64,000 bases of DNA from NCBI RefSeq assembly GCF_030269905.1, contig NZ_BSVC01000003.1, forward strand, positions 124,001-188,000. Reading direction: 5' to 3'. A program made the translations under genes and the position numbers. The notes under the pieces are model-generated. The model was given only the letters and a program-made list of their open reading frames with translations, searched no databases and had not been told where the DNA came from. Shown here piece by piece: positions 26,634 through 35,130 of this stretch; the stretch's first letter is position 1; every line of letters begins with the position of its first letter. This DNA is from Pelosinus sp. IPA-1. Its GTDB lineage: Bacteria; Bacillota; Negativicutes; DSM-13327.

Positions 26634-26687
26634 AAAAGGGAAATATAAAGGGTGATGATTTTCTTAATCCCTTTATATTTCCCTTTT
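26634..26687. promoter_or_regulatory. 19-bp perfect inverted repeat before the activator gene
   Basis: AAAAGGGAAATATAAAGGG and its exact reverse complement, separated by 16 nt, ending 16 bp before the activator start codon and roughly 110-165 bp upstream of the sigma-54 promoter. It could be the enhancer (activator binding) site, an attenuator hairpin in the activator leader, or both. Confidence 0.6.
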
Positions 26688-26703
26688 TAGAGAGGAGCAT
26701 CTA

Positions 26704-28716
26704 ATGAAAAATCTAGCCGTAATTGCCATGGGGCAAAATACATCCGTAGCATTTCGTGAACAATTGTATCGATTGTTAGGTAACAGAGTTAATGTTAATA
26801 ATTATTATATAGAAGGTAATCTACTGCCCACTAACATTGAAGCCGATCTCGTTTTATTTTCTAGTCAAGCTGCATATCAACGATCGAAATCTTATGTGAA
26901 TAAAACTTGTCCGATATTAGTTGCACGACGTTCGATAAATTATCATGAAGTAAATAAATTATTTGAGATTCCATTAGGTACGGATGTACTGTTGGTTAAT
27001 GATTTGCCATCAAGTGCAAATCAAACAATTGCATTGTTACAGACACTGGGGATTGATCATATTAATTATTATCCGTATTCACCTCAAATTTTTAATTATC
27101 CTAGATTAAAAATAGCGGTAACTCCTGGTGAAAAAGAACTTGTTCCAGATTTTGTTGAAGAAGTGATTGATATAAAAACACGATTAATCGATATTACAAC
27201 TTTGCTAGAAATACTAATTCAGTTGGATTTATTGGAACTGTATGCGGATTTCTTATCAGCGAATTATGTACAGGATATCATTCGTTTAATTAAAAATGAC
27301 AATCAGAGAATTTATGAAAGTAATAAAATTAGGGCTCAATTTGAAACTGTAATTGATACGGTACATGATGGAATTATTGTAATTGACAGTTGTGAAAAAA
27401 TTTCTGTATTTAATCCAGTTGCTGAAAGGTTATTAAATATAAAAGCAGAGCAGGCAGTAGGACATTCAGTAAATCAAATAACAAATACAAATTTATTATA
27501 TATTTTGGATGGAAAAAACAATATAAGAGAATCTTTGGTAATGGTAAATCAACATTATTTGATTGTTAATATGGCCTACATGCATCCAGAAAATTTCGAG
27601 CTTGGTCGGATTTATACATTCAAAGATGTTTCAGAAATTAGGCGTTTGGAAGAGTCAGTACGACGCAAGTTGATTCAAGAACAGAAGTTTGCTAAATATA
27701 CACTTTGCCAGGTGATTGGACAAAGTACGGTAATTAAGCAGATGCTGGCTATTGCCGAAAAAATGGCGTTATCAAGTTCGACGATTTTAATTCAAGGTGA
27801 AAGTGGTACGGGGAAAGAAATTATTGCACAAGGGATCCATAATGCTTCACCACGTAATAGTGGACCATTTATTGCTGTTAATTTTGCAGCGTTAACAGAA
27901 AATTTATTGGAGTCAGAGTTATTTGGCTATGTAGAAGGAGCCTTCACTGGTGCAATGCGTGGTGGAGCTCCAGGGTTATTTGAAGAAGCACATAAAGGAA
28001 CCATTTTTCTTGATGAAATTGGGGATGCTCCGTTGGCATTTCAGGTGAAGCTACTGCGTGTTTTGCAGGAACAACAGATACGGCGAGTTGGCAGTTCAAA
28101 GCTGATTCCTATTGATGTTAGAGTGATTGTGGCGACCAATTGTGATTTGAAAGATTTGATTGAAAAGGGACAATTTCGGCAGGATCTGTATTACAGATTA
28201 AATGTTTTGCCTATTAAAGTTCCGCCGCTTCGAACGCGGGGACAGGATATTTTATTATTAGCAAAGGCTTTTTATAAAAATAATACGCATAGAAGTGATG
28301 ATGAGGAAGCTGAACAATATTTCAAGAAGATAGCCTCTTGTCTTTTAGAATATAGCTGGCCAGGAAATATTCGCGAACTACAAAATGTAGTTGAATACCT
28401 AGTAAATATTTGTCCAGATGTTCCACCCGATATTGATATTTTGCCAGAAGAATTTAAGGTTAATTATAAGAGTGATTTTTTAACAAAAGAAACGGAAGAA
28501 GAACTTGTCAAACGAATCTATGATGAAATTAATTTAGCAAATGAGCAAAACCATTCGATTGGCCGACGATCTCTAGCTGAACGTTTAGCAATACCTGAAA
28601 ATCAGGTGCGTAATTTGTTGCAAAAAATGCAGGTCGAAAATCGAGTCATTCTACAAAGAGGTCGTAAAGGCTTAAGAATCAATCCAGAGTTTGACGAAAA
28701 TGAGGGAATGTCTTAA
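26704..28716 (+). CDS. Sigma-54-dependent transcriptional activator (PAS-AAA-winged helix)
   Basis: 670 residues. An N-terminal sensing region of about 200 residues without a recognised name, a PAS domain (FETVIDTVHDGIIVIDSCEK to about 315), then the AAA activator core with GESGTGKE (about 365-372), the sigma-54 contact loop GAFTGA (about 411), FLDEIGDAPLAFQVKLLRVL and WPGNIRELQNVVEYL. The C-terminus is not a Fis-type helix-turn-helix but a winged-helix-like stretch (RRSLAERLAIPENQVRNLLQ). Divergent from yjiH-yjiG-iadA, which carries a -24/-12 promoter, so that operon is the likely target. Ribosome binding site AGAGGAG. Confidence 0.9.
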   Translation: MKNLAVIAMGQNTSVAFREQLYRLLGNRVNVNNYYIEGNLLPTNIEADLVLFSSQAAYQRSKSYVNKTCPILVARRSINYHEVNKLFEIPLGTDVLLVNDLPSSANQTIALLQTLGIDHINYYPYSPQIFNYPRLKIAVTPGEKELVPDFVEEVIDIKTRLIDITTLLEILIQLDLLELYADFLSANYVQDIIRLIKNDNQRIYESNKIRAQFETVIDTVHDGIIVIDSCEKISVFNPVAERLLNIKAEQAVGHSVNQITNTNLLYILDGKNNIRESLVMVNQHYLIVNMAYMHPENFELGRIYTFKDVSEIRRLEESVRRKLIQEQKFAKYTLCQVIGQSTVIKQMLAIAEKMALSSSTILIQGESGTGKEIIAQGIHNASPRNSGPFIAVNFAALTENLLESELFGYVEGAFTGAMRGGAPGLFEEAHKGTIFLDEIGDAPLAFQVKLLRVLQEQQIRRVGSSKLIPIDVRVIVATNCDLKDLIEKGQFRQDLYYRLNVLPIKVPPLRTRGQDILLLAKAFYKNNTHRSDDEEAEQYFKKIASCLLEYSWPGNIRELQNVVEYLVNICPDVPPDIDILPEEFKVNYKSDFLTKETEEELVKRIYDEINLANEQNHSIGRRSLAERLAIPENQVRNLLQKMQVENRVILQRGRKGLRINPEFDENEGMS

Positions 28717-28790
28717 GAAGAATAAGTATAGAAGAAACGTAGACCACAGCAAATTAAAGTCAAGTCCTAAATGCGAATAAGGAACGAAAT

Positions 28791-28912
28791 AAGCTACCCA
28801 GAGTCTACTTTGTTAGTAGATTCATGGGTAGCTTCTCTTTAGATTTGACGTGGCGGTGAAATTTAGAAAAATTAAAGTGAACATCTCTAATAGGGACAAC
28901 TAACCTGTTCCC
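28791..28912. repeat. MITE/REP-like element, copy 8 (right half)
   Basis: Hairpin AAGCTACCCAGAGTCTAC..GTAGATTCATGGGTAGCTT, then TTTGACGTGGCGGTGAAAT and a good right end GGGACAACTAACCTGTTCCC (28893-28912). The left part is missing. It lies between convergent genes and probably serves as their terminator. Confidence 0.85.
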
Positions 28913-28937
28913 GTTTCTCAGTGGGGTTGCCCCAAAT

Positions 28938-29807
28938 TTAAGGTAGCTTTTCGATATTCGAGATCAAATAATCAATAAAATATTTGCTCGCAATCGGCAA
29001 ACTAGTTCTATCTTTGAATCCGATAGCAATTGTTCTGATAATAGGAGGATCAACCGGCAGCATGACAATATTATAATTCGTGCGACGTAGCACAAGTTCT
29101 GCCAAAATGCTGATACCCAATCCTGCTTCTACCATTGTCATAATAGCATAATCGTCATGGATACAAAATTTTATATTTGGTTCTAAATTGCAAGCATGAA
29201 ACGCTTCCATCGGTTCACTAAAATGACCTTCCTCTAACAAAATAAATGGCTCGTTCACTATCTCATGCAAAGTAACAGTACTATGGGAAGCCAATCTATG
29301 ATTTGCTGGCAAAATCGCTAACATGCTTCCTTCTTTTATAGTAATTGTATGGAAATCAGTTACGGCAGGGGGAGTGATAAAGCCGAAATCTACGGCCCCA
29401 ACTTTTATCCACTCCTGTATAGAACTATAATCTCCTTGATGAAGAATAAATTGCACATTAGGATAAAGTACTTGAAACTCTTTTATTAACTGTGGCATCC
29501 AGTGGCAGGAAATACTTGAAATCGTACCTATGCGGATGACTCCCGTTTCCAAACCTTTTATCTCGTTTGCCTTTTCCTGCATGGCTTGATATTGAAGAAT
29601 GGTTCTCTGAATAAATGGGTATAAGTCTGCACCCTCTAATGTCAGCTTTACCCCCACACGGGAACGATATAGCAATGTAATAGACAATTCCTCTTCTAAC
29701 GATGAGATCATTTGGCTCATAGCGGATTGCGTGTATCCAAGGGCTTCCGCTGCCTTGGTAAAGCTCCCAAGCTCCACAATTTTTTGCAGTGCAAAATATC
29801 GGTTCAT
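28938..29807 (-). CDS. LysR-family regulator, divergent from ybaK-like gene
   Basis: 289 residues, with the N-terminal helix-turn-helix LGSFTKAAEALGYTQSAMSQ and an effector domain from about residue 90 (GVIRIGTISSISCHWMPQL). It is transcribed away from the YbaK-like gene across 108 bp. An ATAAG-N14-CTTAT dyad (29837-29860) in that gap is a candidate operator. Its likely targets are the YbaK-like gene and possibly the broken phzF-like gene behind it. Confidence 0.88.
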   Translation of the reverse strand: MNRYFALQKIVELGSFTKAAEALGYTQSAMSQMISSLEEELSITLLYRSRVGVKLTLEGADLYPFIQRTILQYQAMQEKANEIKGLETGVIRIGTISSISCHWMPQLIKEFQVLYPNVQFILHQGDYSSIQEWIKVGAVDFGFITPPAVTDFHTITIKEGSMLAILPANHRLASHSTVTLHEIVNEPFILLEEGHFSEPMEAFHACNLEPNIKFCIHDDYAIMTMVEAGLGISILAELVLRRTNYNIVMLPVDPPIIRTIAIGFKDRTSLPIASKYFIDYLISNIEKLP

Positions 29808-29915
29808 ATTTATAAATCACCTTTTCTAATGTTTAAATAAGAAATATTAATTTTACTTATGTTAAAGTGCAGTATATACTACATAATAAAAAAACACAAG
29901 AAAAGGTGATGAAAT

Positions 29916-30392
29916 ATGTCTTTTGAAAAAGTTAAAGTATATTTTGACGGAGTGGGTTTAGGTCGGCGTGTCGTGGAACGGGAACAGATTGGCGCCACAG
30001 TGGAACAGGCCGCGGTGTCGATTGGTTGTGAGCCCGCACGGATTGCAAAAACAATGTCGGTTTTTCTCGATGAAAAAGCTGCTCTGCTTGTAATGGCAGG
30101 TGACGCCAAAATAGATAATACAAAATATAAAGCCTGCTTTCAGCAAAAAGCAAAAATGATACCTGGCGATCTGGTAGAAACCTATATAGGTCATTTCCCA
30201 GGCGCGGTTTGCCCTTTTGCTGTCAACAATGGTGTACGTGTATTTCTGGATATATCCCTCAAACGCTTCGACATTATGTATACAGCTGGAGGCAGCTTAA
30301 ACAGCACAGTAAAATTATCTTTAGAAGAGCTTGAAACCCATTCCGCATCTGCAGGCTGGATAGACGTGTGCAAGGGATGGCTTGTAAATTAA
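29916..30392 (+). CDS. YbaK/EbsC-family aminoacyl-tRNA deacylase-like protein
   Basis: 158 residues of the YbaK fold, whose members hydrolyse mischarged tRNAs such as Cys-tRNA(Pro). Seen: ATVEQAAVSIGCEPARIAKT with the lysine (Lys45) at the place of the conserved catalytic lysine, LLVMAGDAKIDNTKYK, PGAVCPFAV and a glycine-rich YTAGGSLNSTVKLSLEEL. Good ribosome binding site AAAAGGTGAT. Many stand-alone members have unproven substrates. The divergent LysR gene suggests it is regulated, unlike a housekeeping editor. Confidence 0.85.
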   Translation: MSFEKVKVYFDGVGLGRRVVEREQIGATVEQAAVSIGCEPARIAKTMSVFLDEKAALLVMAGDAKIDNTKYKACFQQKAKMIPGDLVETYIGHFPGAVCPFAVNNGVRVFLDISLKRFDIMYTAGGSLNSTVKLSLEELETHSASAGWIDVCKGWLVN

Positions 30393-30498
30393 AATGAATA
30401 GTAAGCGTGCGCTTACTGTATCCATATTGGCAAGAGGAGTCTTTGTGAAATAGAGGCTATTGCTTAATTCAATAATAAGAAAGGTGGTAAATAAACGA

Positions 30499-31267
30499 AT
30501 GAAATACTATGTTGTAGATGCATTTGCAGAAGAAATTTTTGAGGGGAACCCTGCCGGTATCTGTGTTTTAGAAAATTGGCTTTCAGGCGAGGTTATGCAG
30601 AAAATCGCAATGGAAAACAATCTTTCTGAAACAGCGTTTGCGGTCAAGGAAAATAACAGTTACCGTCTGCGTTGGTTTACCCCCGGTGGAGAGATTGACC
30701 TTTGCGGCCATGCAACATTGGCAACCGCATTTGTACTTGCAAACTTTGTAGAAACGGCTTCAACTGAATTTGTTTTTGAGAGGGAAAATAACCGTAGTAC
30801 GAAAAGGTGATTTATACGAGATGGATTTTCCCGCTTATCATTTGTCACCTGTGCCTGTTACTGATAAAATGACAGAAGCGATAGGTGTACGGCCGGTGGA
30901 AGCATGGATGGGGCGGGACTTGGTTTGCGTATTAGAAGAAGAAAATCAAGTCTTTGATGCACAGCCTGATCAGGCAAAACTAAAGACGCTCGACGGTCTG
31001 CTGCTGCAATTGACGGCAAAAGGGACAGAATATGACTGTGTTACCCGTAGTTTTGCTCCCAAATTAGGTGTGGAAGAAGATCCGGTTTGTGGTTCCGGTC
31101 ATTGCCATGTGATACCTTTGTGGGCTAAGAAATTAGGAAAAAATACGCTGGTAGCCCGTCAAGCCTCCCGACGTGGCGGCACTTTGTATTGTCAGGATTG
31201 CGGCGAGCGGATAAAACTTTCAGGTAAAGCCGTCCTATACGCTACGGCGGAACTCCATATTAAATGA
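30499..31267 (+). pseudogene. PhzF-family isomerase/epimerase-like gene, frameshifted
   Basis: The two halves together give a full PhzF-family protein of about 255 residues. First half: MKYYVVDAFAEEIFEGNPAG, the catalytic-type glutamate in NNLSETAF (Glu44), and IDLCGHATLATAF. Second half, in another frame: TVVRKGDLYEMDFPAY, YDCVTRSFAPKLGVEEDPVC and GSGHCHV. The break lies at the GGG at 30782-30784, where one extra G would restore FERGKITVV. All motif residues are intact, so the lesion is recent, or a sequencing error in a G-run. The YbaK-like gene 106 bp upstream may be in the same transcript. Confidence 0.8.
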
Positions 31268-31277
31268 GGCAAACAAA

Positions 31278-31460
31278 ATGTCAGTAGAAAAAGTAAAGTA
31301 TTCTCTGCGGTTTTATCCTACATTTTCTTGCATGAAGTGTTAATGTAAAAGGCTACATAGGTGCAGCACTTATTTTATCTGGTGTTGCTCTCTCAAAAAT
31401 TACAATAAAGGTTGCTACTTCTCACGCTGATCGTGCCGTCCAGCCCCAACGGTAAATAAA
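31278..31460 (+). pseudogene. Debris of at least two genes (YbaK-like start, DMT-exporter-like end)
   Basis: At 31278 an ATG frame begins SVEKVKYSLRFYPT, recalling the start of the YbaK-like protein upstream, and stops after 21 codons. It is followed by VKGYIGAALILSGVALSKI, which looks like the last helix of an EamA/DMT transporter, and then a stop. Neither is a gene. Together with the solo element end at 31493 this fills the gap after phzF. Confidence 0.45.
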
Positions 31461-31492
31461 TGGATAGCAAAAAGACCATCAAATCCAGGAGT

Positions 31493-31511
31493 GGGACAAA
31501 CAACCTGTCCC
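31493..31511. repeat. Solo right end of the MITE/REP-like family
   Basis: GGGACAAACAACCTGTCCC followed by CATGTCCC, the typical right-end and outer sequence, with no hairpin or left part nearby. Confidence 0.7.
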
Positions 31512-31561
31512 CATGTCCCGTTCTTCATGTTATGTCTGCATAATAGGAAGGGTATCAAAAA

Positions 31562-31585
31562 AAACAGGCTATTTTTAGCCTGTTT
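31562..31585 (-). terminator. Terminator of the small basic protein gene
   Basis: AAACAGGCTA / TAGCCTGTTT with a 4-nt loop. On the minus strand it is followed by a run of T and overlaps the stop codon region of the gene it ends. Confidence 0.8.
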
Positions 31586-31760
31586 ATTTTTGTGTAGTTT
31601 TTCCTTTTACTTTTTCTAAGAATGTATTCATGAGTGCTGTTTTATTAGGATGATTAGTAGATTTATTGCTAAAACTGGTATCATTCTTTTGATTGTTTTG
31701 TTCTCTAGATTTCTTTAGTCCAAAAGCATCATTAGCCTTATTTACTTTTTTTTGCCCCAT
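31584..31760 (-). CDS. Small basic protein of unknown function
   Basis: 58 residues, MGQKKVNKANDAFGLKKS.., rich in lysine, asparagine and glutamine, with no membrane helix or cysteine. The ATG is preceded by GGGAGG with good spacing, and the gene has its own terminator, so it is very probably expressed. Size and composition recall small spore or nucleoid-associated proteins, but I recognise no family. An upstream in-frame start exists but lacks a ribosome binding site. Confidence 0.6.
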   Translation of the reverse strand: MGQKKVNKANDAFGLKKSREQNNQKNDTSFSNKSTNHPNKTALMNTFLEKVKGKTTQK

Positions 31761-31963
31761 AAGTATCGCCTCCCTAATTATTATCTGCATTACAATAAAT
31801 TAAATTCAAAAAGGAAGGCTACTAGTTTAATAACTAAGCAATCCCTCAGATTTCGAGTCATATACAGCAGTCATAACCATAACAGAAAAACACGATAAAT
31901 TCAAGCAGAATCCATCCAATTGTCCAGTTGAACATATGTGAGTAGAAAAGTAAATGGGACACG

Positions 31964-32232
31964 GGGACAGGTTGTTTGTCCCGAGAGATGAAAGAGGCAA
32001 TATAATAATTAAGATAATTTTAAGCTGCGATTCTTATTGGGATTAGAGAAACTGTCAATTGATAAGAAAACTGAAACAGAGCAGGATTTAATATTTATGA
32101 AAGAGGAGCTACCCATAATCTACCTAGTTAGTAGATTATGGGTGGCTTTTCTTTAATTTGAGATAGCGATAAAATAAAGACAATTTAAAGCTAGAGTTTT
32201 TAATAGGGAAAACTAATCTGTCCTCTTGCCCC
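31964..32232. repeat. MITE/REP-like element, copy 9 (full length)
   Basis: Left end GGGACAGGTTGTTTGTCCC (31964-31982), signature CGAGAGATG, internal CTTATTGGGATTAGAGAAACTG, hairpin 32101-32154, AAATAAAGACAATTTAAAG, and right end GGGAAAACTAATCTGTCC. One of two essentially complete copies in the window. Two bases beyond its right boundary begins a transposase tail. The rest of the gap up to the sigma factor gene (32325-32500) has no gene. Confidence 0.9.
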
Positions 32233-32234
32233 TT

Positions 32235-32324
32235 ATAATTCGGCGACTAAAAGAAGACGGGCTATCGATACGTCAAATTGAGCGAGCAACAGGAATATCG
32301 AGAGGTATAATAGCGAAAGGCTGA
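32235..32324 (+). pseudogene. C-terminal tail of a REP-associated (Y1/RAYT-type) transposase
   Basis: 29 codons and a stop reading IIRRLKEDGLSIRQIERATG followed by ISRGIIAKG. Firmicute Y1 (HUH) transposases of the REP-associated type often end in just such a helix-turn-helix (LKxxGLSIRQIERLTGISRGV). Nothing of the catalytic HUH domain is left. It directly abuts the right end of the full-length element, as expected if REP ends once flanked this transposase gene. Confidence 0.7.
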
Positions 32325-32500
32325 CAAAAAGAAAGTCACTTTTGTCCTCTTATGTCTAGTACATCATAGCGTAGCTTATTATTACATAAACCGTTCTAAG
32401 AATAGGTTGGAAAGATTTTTGTTACAAAATCCATATATGGCGCAAACTTTTTATGGACCACCAGCGTCTATACTGTGTAAAGCAAAGAAAGGAGCTACTC

Positions 32501-32992
32501 GTGCTAATGGGGAAATGCAATATAGAAAAACAATTCGTAGATTACGTTATGGAAAATAAGGATAACCACTATCGGCTTGCTTTTAGTTATGTTAAAAATG
32601 TTGACGACGCTTTGGATGTTGTACAGGAATCTATTTATAAAGCCATTTCAACTGTTGATACTCTCAAAAATCCTGGCTATTTTAAAACTTGGTTTTATAA
32701 AATTTTAGTAAACACCTCATTGGATTTACTTCGAAAACGGAAGAAACTAGTTGTAGTAAATGATGAAGTTTTATTAAGTTTGGATTCAGGTACATTTGAT
32801 AATTGTGAGGACATAGATCTTCAAAAATCATTAGATAATTTACCTGTTCAATACCGTAGTGTAGTAGTACTTAGGTTTTTTGAGGACTTAAAAATAGAAG
32901 AAATTGCGGCTATTTTAGATGAAAATGTTAATACAATAAAAACGCGCTTATACAAATCACTAAAAATGTTACGTATTCAAATGAATGATTAG
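32501..32992 (+). CDS. sigV: ECF sigma factor, SigV-like
   Basis: Extracytoplasmic-function RNA polymerase sigma factor of 164 residues. Region 2: LAFSYVKNVDDALDVVQESI and WFYKILVNTSLDLLRKRKK. Region 4: LPVQYRSVVVLRFFEDLKIE, then IAAILDENVNTIKTRLYKS. The GTG start has AAAGGAG 6 bases upstream. Followed after 18 bp by an RsiV-like anti-sigma gene, as in B. subtilis and Enterococcus, where SigV answers lysozyme. I see no clear ECF promoter upstream for autoregulation. Confidence 0.88.
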   Translation: MLMGKCNIEKQFVDYVMENKDNHYRLAFSYVKNVDDALDVVQESIYKAISTVDTLKNPGYFKTWFYKILVNTSLDLLRKRKKLVVVNDEVLLSLDSGTFDNCEDIDLQKSLDNLPVQYRSVVVLRFFEDLKIEEIAAILDENVNTIKTRLYKSLKMLRIQMND

Positions 32993-33010
32993 AGTAAGGA
33001 GGAGCCATTT

Positions 33011-33913
33011 GTGATGGATAAAAAATTGAAAATGCTGAAAAAGGAATACATGAACGTACCTATTCCTTCGGAATTGGACTTTATAGTAAGAAAAGCCTTA
33101 AAAGATAACGAAATTAATAGCAGTATGAGAAATAATAACTTTAAAAGAATAAAAATAGCAGTCGCTTCAATAGCCGCAGCATTTGTCGTACTTACTGTAG
33201 GCGTTAATACTAGCCCAGTTTTTGCAGCAGCAATGACTAAAGTACCGGTTGTAGGTAGTATTGTAAAAGTGCTAACTTTTCGAGAATTTACTGTAAACGA
33301 AGATACCTTCAATACGAATATAAAAGTACCTGCCATACAAGGTTTAGAAAATAAAACCCTGGAAAATAGCTTGAATGAAAAATACCTTGCTGAAAACAAA
33401 AAGTTATATGAGCAGTTTATGGCTGATATGGAAGACTTGAAGAAAAACGGTGGCGGTCATTTAGGCGTAAATAGCGGCTATGAAGTGAAGACCGATACTG
33501 ACAGAATTCTTTCTATAGGTCGTTATGTGGTGAATACTGTGGGTTCTTCATCAACAACAATGAAGTATGATACTGTAGATAAGAAAAACGGAATCCTGAT
33601 TACTTTACCAAGCTTATTTAAAGACGATAGGTATGTTGAAATTATAAGTGAAAACATTAAGAAGCAAATGATAGAACAAAATAAAGCGGATAACAATAAG
33701 TTTTATTGGGTTGCAGGGATTGAGCAGAAAGGGAATATGAAGCTATTTGAAAAAATTTCAAAGGAGCAAAGCTTCTATATTAACTCAGAAGGTAAGCTGG
33801 TAATTTCATTTGACAAATACGAGGTTGCCCCAGGATATATGGGAATTGGTCAATTCATTATTCCAACCAATATCTTATCAGATACTTTGGTTAGTAATGA
33901 GTATATAAAATAA
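33011..33913 (+). CDS. rsiV: RsiV-like transmembrane anti-sigma factor
   Basis: 300 residues: an N-terminal cytoplasmic sigma-binding part (about 1-50), one membrane helix (IKIAVASIAAAFVVLTVGVN, about 53-72), then a secreted domain of the DUF4163/DUF3298 kind (ITLPSLFKDDRY, LVISFDKYEVAPGYMG). In B. subtilis RsiV the outer domain binds lysozyme directly and is then cleaved by signal peptidase and a site-2 protease. The short stretch SPVFAAAM after the helix would suit such cleavage. Start GTG at 33011 or ATG at the next codon; AAGGAGG supports either. In the same operon as sigV. Confidence 0.85.
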   Translation: MMDKKLKMLKKEYMNVPIPSELDFIVRKALKDNEINSSMRNNNFKRIKIAVASIAAAFVVLTVGVNTSPVFAAAMTKVPVVGSIVKVLTFREFTVNEDTFNTNIKVPAIQGLENKTLENSLNEKYLAENKKLYEQFMADMEDLKKNGGGHLGVNSGYEVKTDTDRILSIGRYVVNTVGSSSTTMKYDTVDKKNGILITLPSLFKDDRYVEIISENIKKQMIEQNKADNNKFYWVAGIEQKGNMKLFEKISKEQSFYINSEGKLVISFDKYEVAPGYMGIGQFIIPTNILSDTLVSNEYIK

Positions 33914-33920
33914 ACGGTAT

Positions 33921-33983
33921 ATGAAACCCAGAGTAGTATTATTTGCTACAATTTTAGTTATAGTATTAGTGTTTGCAGGCTGA
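33921..33983 (+). pseudogene. Stub of a lipoprotein or membrane-protein gene
   Basis: 20 codons, MKPRVVLFATILVIVLVFAG and a stop, i.e. a signal peptide ending where a lipobox cysteine is expected. Ten bases after the stop the element at 33993 begins. It probably is the start of a third gene of the sigV operon that was lost when the element or a deletion came in. Confidence 0.5.
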
Positions 33984-33992
33984 ATGCAACAA

Positions 33993-34277
33993 GGGATAGG
34001 TTTTTTGTCCCGAGAGATGGAAGAATTAAGGTCATAAACTACAATTGTTATTGGGATAAAGGCAACTGCAGATTGACAAGAAGCCTAAAATAGAAGCTTG
34101 TTGGTAAAATAATGAATATAATGTAAAAAATATAGCGGGATTTAGCATTTATAAAGAGAAGCTACCCCTAATCTACAGTTAGTAGATTTATGGGTAGCTT
34201 CTCTTTTATTTAACATATCAATAAGATAAAGACAATTTAGAAGTATTGTTTTTTTATTGGGACAGTGAAACTGTCCC
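33993..34277. repeat. MITE/REP-like element, copy 10 (full length)
   Basis: Left end GGGATAGGTTTTTTGTCCC, signature CGAGAGATGGAAG, internal TTATTGGGATAAAGGCAACTG, hairpin 34153-34205, AAAGACAATTTAGAAG, right end GGGACAGTGAAACTGTCCC (34259-34277). At 285 bp it is the longest complete copy and the best reference for the family. Confidence 0.9.
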
Positions 34278-34350
34278 CGTATCCCTTTGTTTGGAACATG
34301 GGTATTGGAAATATCTTTTTTGCAAAATATCTTCGCTATGTGAAGATAGC

Positions 34351-35130
34351 TTATTCGCCTTTAAAATGTGCTGGGCGTTTTTCTAAAAATGCAGTAATCG
34401 CTTCTTCATAATCATGGCTGTCATAAACCTTCCGCCGCATCCCCTGTACCCGTTCAAAAGCGGATGGAGTGATAGAATATGCTTTTGATAAAACACGGAA
34501 CTGTTCTTTTATTACCTCAATCGATAAAATCGATCGTGTGCTAATTGTCGCAGCTAAATTCAATGTAAAAGGGAGAAGTTCTTCTTCTGAAACTAAATGA
34601 TTGATAATGCCTACATTTAAAGCCCGTTCCGCAGGTACTAAATCAGCAGTAAAAAACATCTCTTTAGCAATATTAATCGGTAAACGATTCATAAAATGTA
34701 AAATACCTGTAGAATTATAGGGAACCCCAAGCTTAGCAGGAGTCATGGCAAACTTAGCCGTCTTATCGGCGATCACCATATCACAAGTCATTATTAAGTC
34801 GCAAGCACCACCATAGACACTGCCTTGTACCATTGCAATAACCGGACCAGGGTATTCTTCCACAGCCCGTAAAAGTACCTCAAGTGAATCGTAATAACTT
34901 AACGGATCCCTCATTTTTAATGGTAATTCTTTAACATCATGACCTGCCGACCATACCTTAGATCCATCTGGAGCACGCAAAATAACGATATGGATCTTCT
35001 GTTTTTGAAAATTATCAAGTGCTTCAATAATATCATCAACGAGTTCAGCACTTAATGCGTTTAGTTTCTGGGTATTATCTAGCGTAATAACGCCCACTTT
35101 TTCTAAGAATTCTACCTTGACTAATGACAT
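34351..35130 (-). CDS. scpB: Methylmalonyl-CoA decarboxylase (ScpB/YgfG, crotonase family)
   Basis: 259 residues of the enoyl-CoA hydratase superfamily, closest to E. coli ScpB. Shared diagnostic stretches are LNALSAELVDDI, ILRAPDGSKVWSAGHDVKEL, RDPLSYYDSL, MVQGSVYGGACDLIM, FAMTPAKLGVPYN and the C-terminal FERVQGMRRKVYDSHDYEEA. Converts methylmalonyl-CoA to propionyl-CoA without conserving energy. The ATG with AGGAGG is used rather than an in-frame TTG two codons earlier. It stands alone; mutase and CoA transferase are not in the window. Confidence 0.9.
   Translation of the reverse strand: MSLVKVEFLEKVGVITLDNTQKLNALSAELVDDIIEALDNFQKQKIHIVILRAPDGSKVWSAGHDVKELPLKMRDPLSYYDSLEVLLRAVEEYPGPVIAMVQGSVYGGACDLIMTCDMVIADKTAKFAMTPAKLGVPYNSTGILHFMNRLPINIAKEMFFTADLVPAERALNVGIINHLVSEEELLPFTLNLAATISTRSILSIEVIKEQFRVLSKAYSITPSAFERVQGMRRKVYDSHDYEEAITAFLEKRPAHFKGE

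Noticed and set aside
32235-32324. Functional small DNA-binding protein
   Set aside because: No start codon with a ribosome binding site. The 29 codons match the end of a longer transposase, so it is treated as a remnant.
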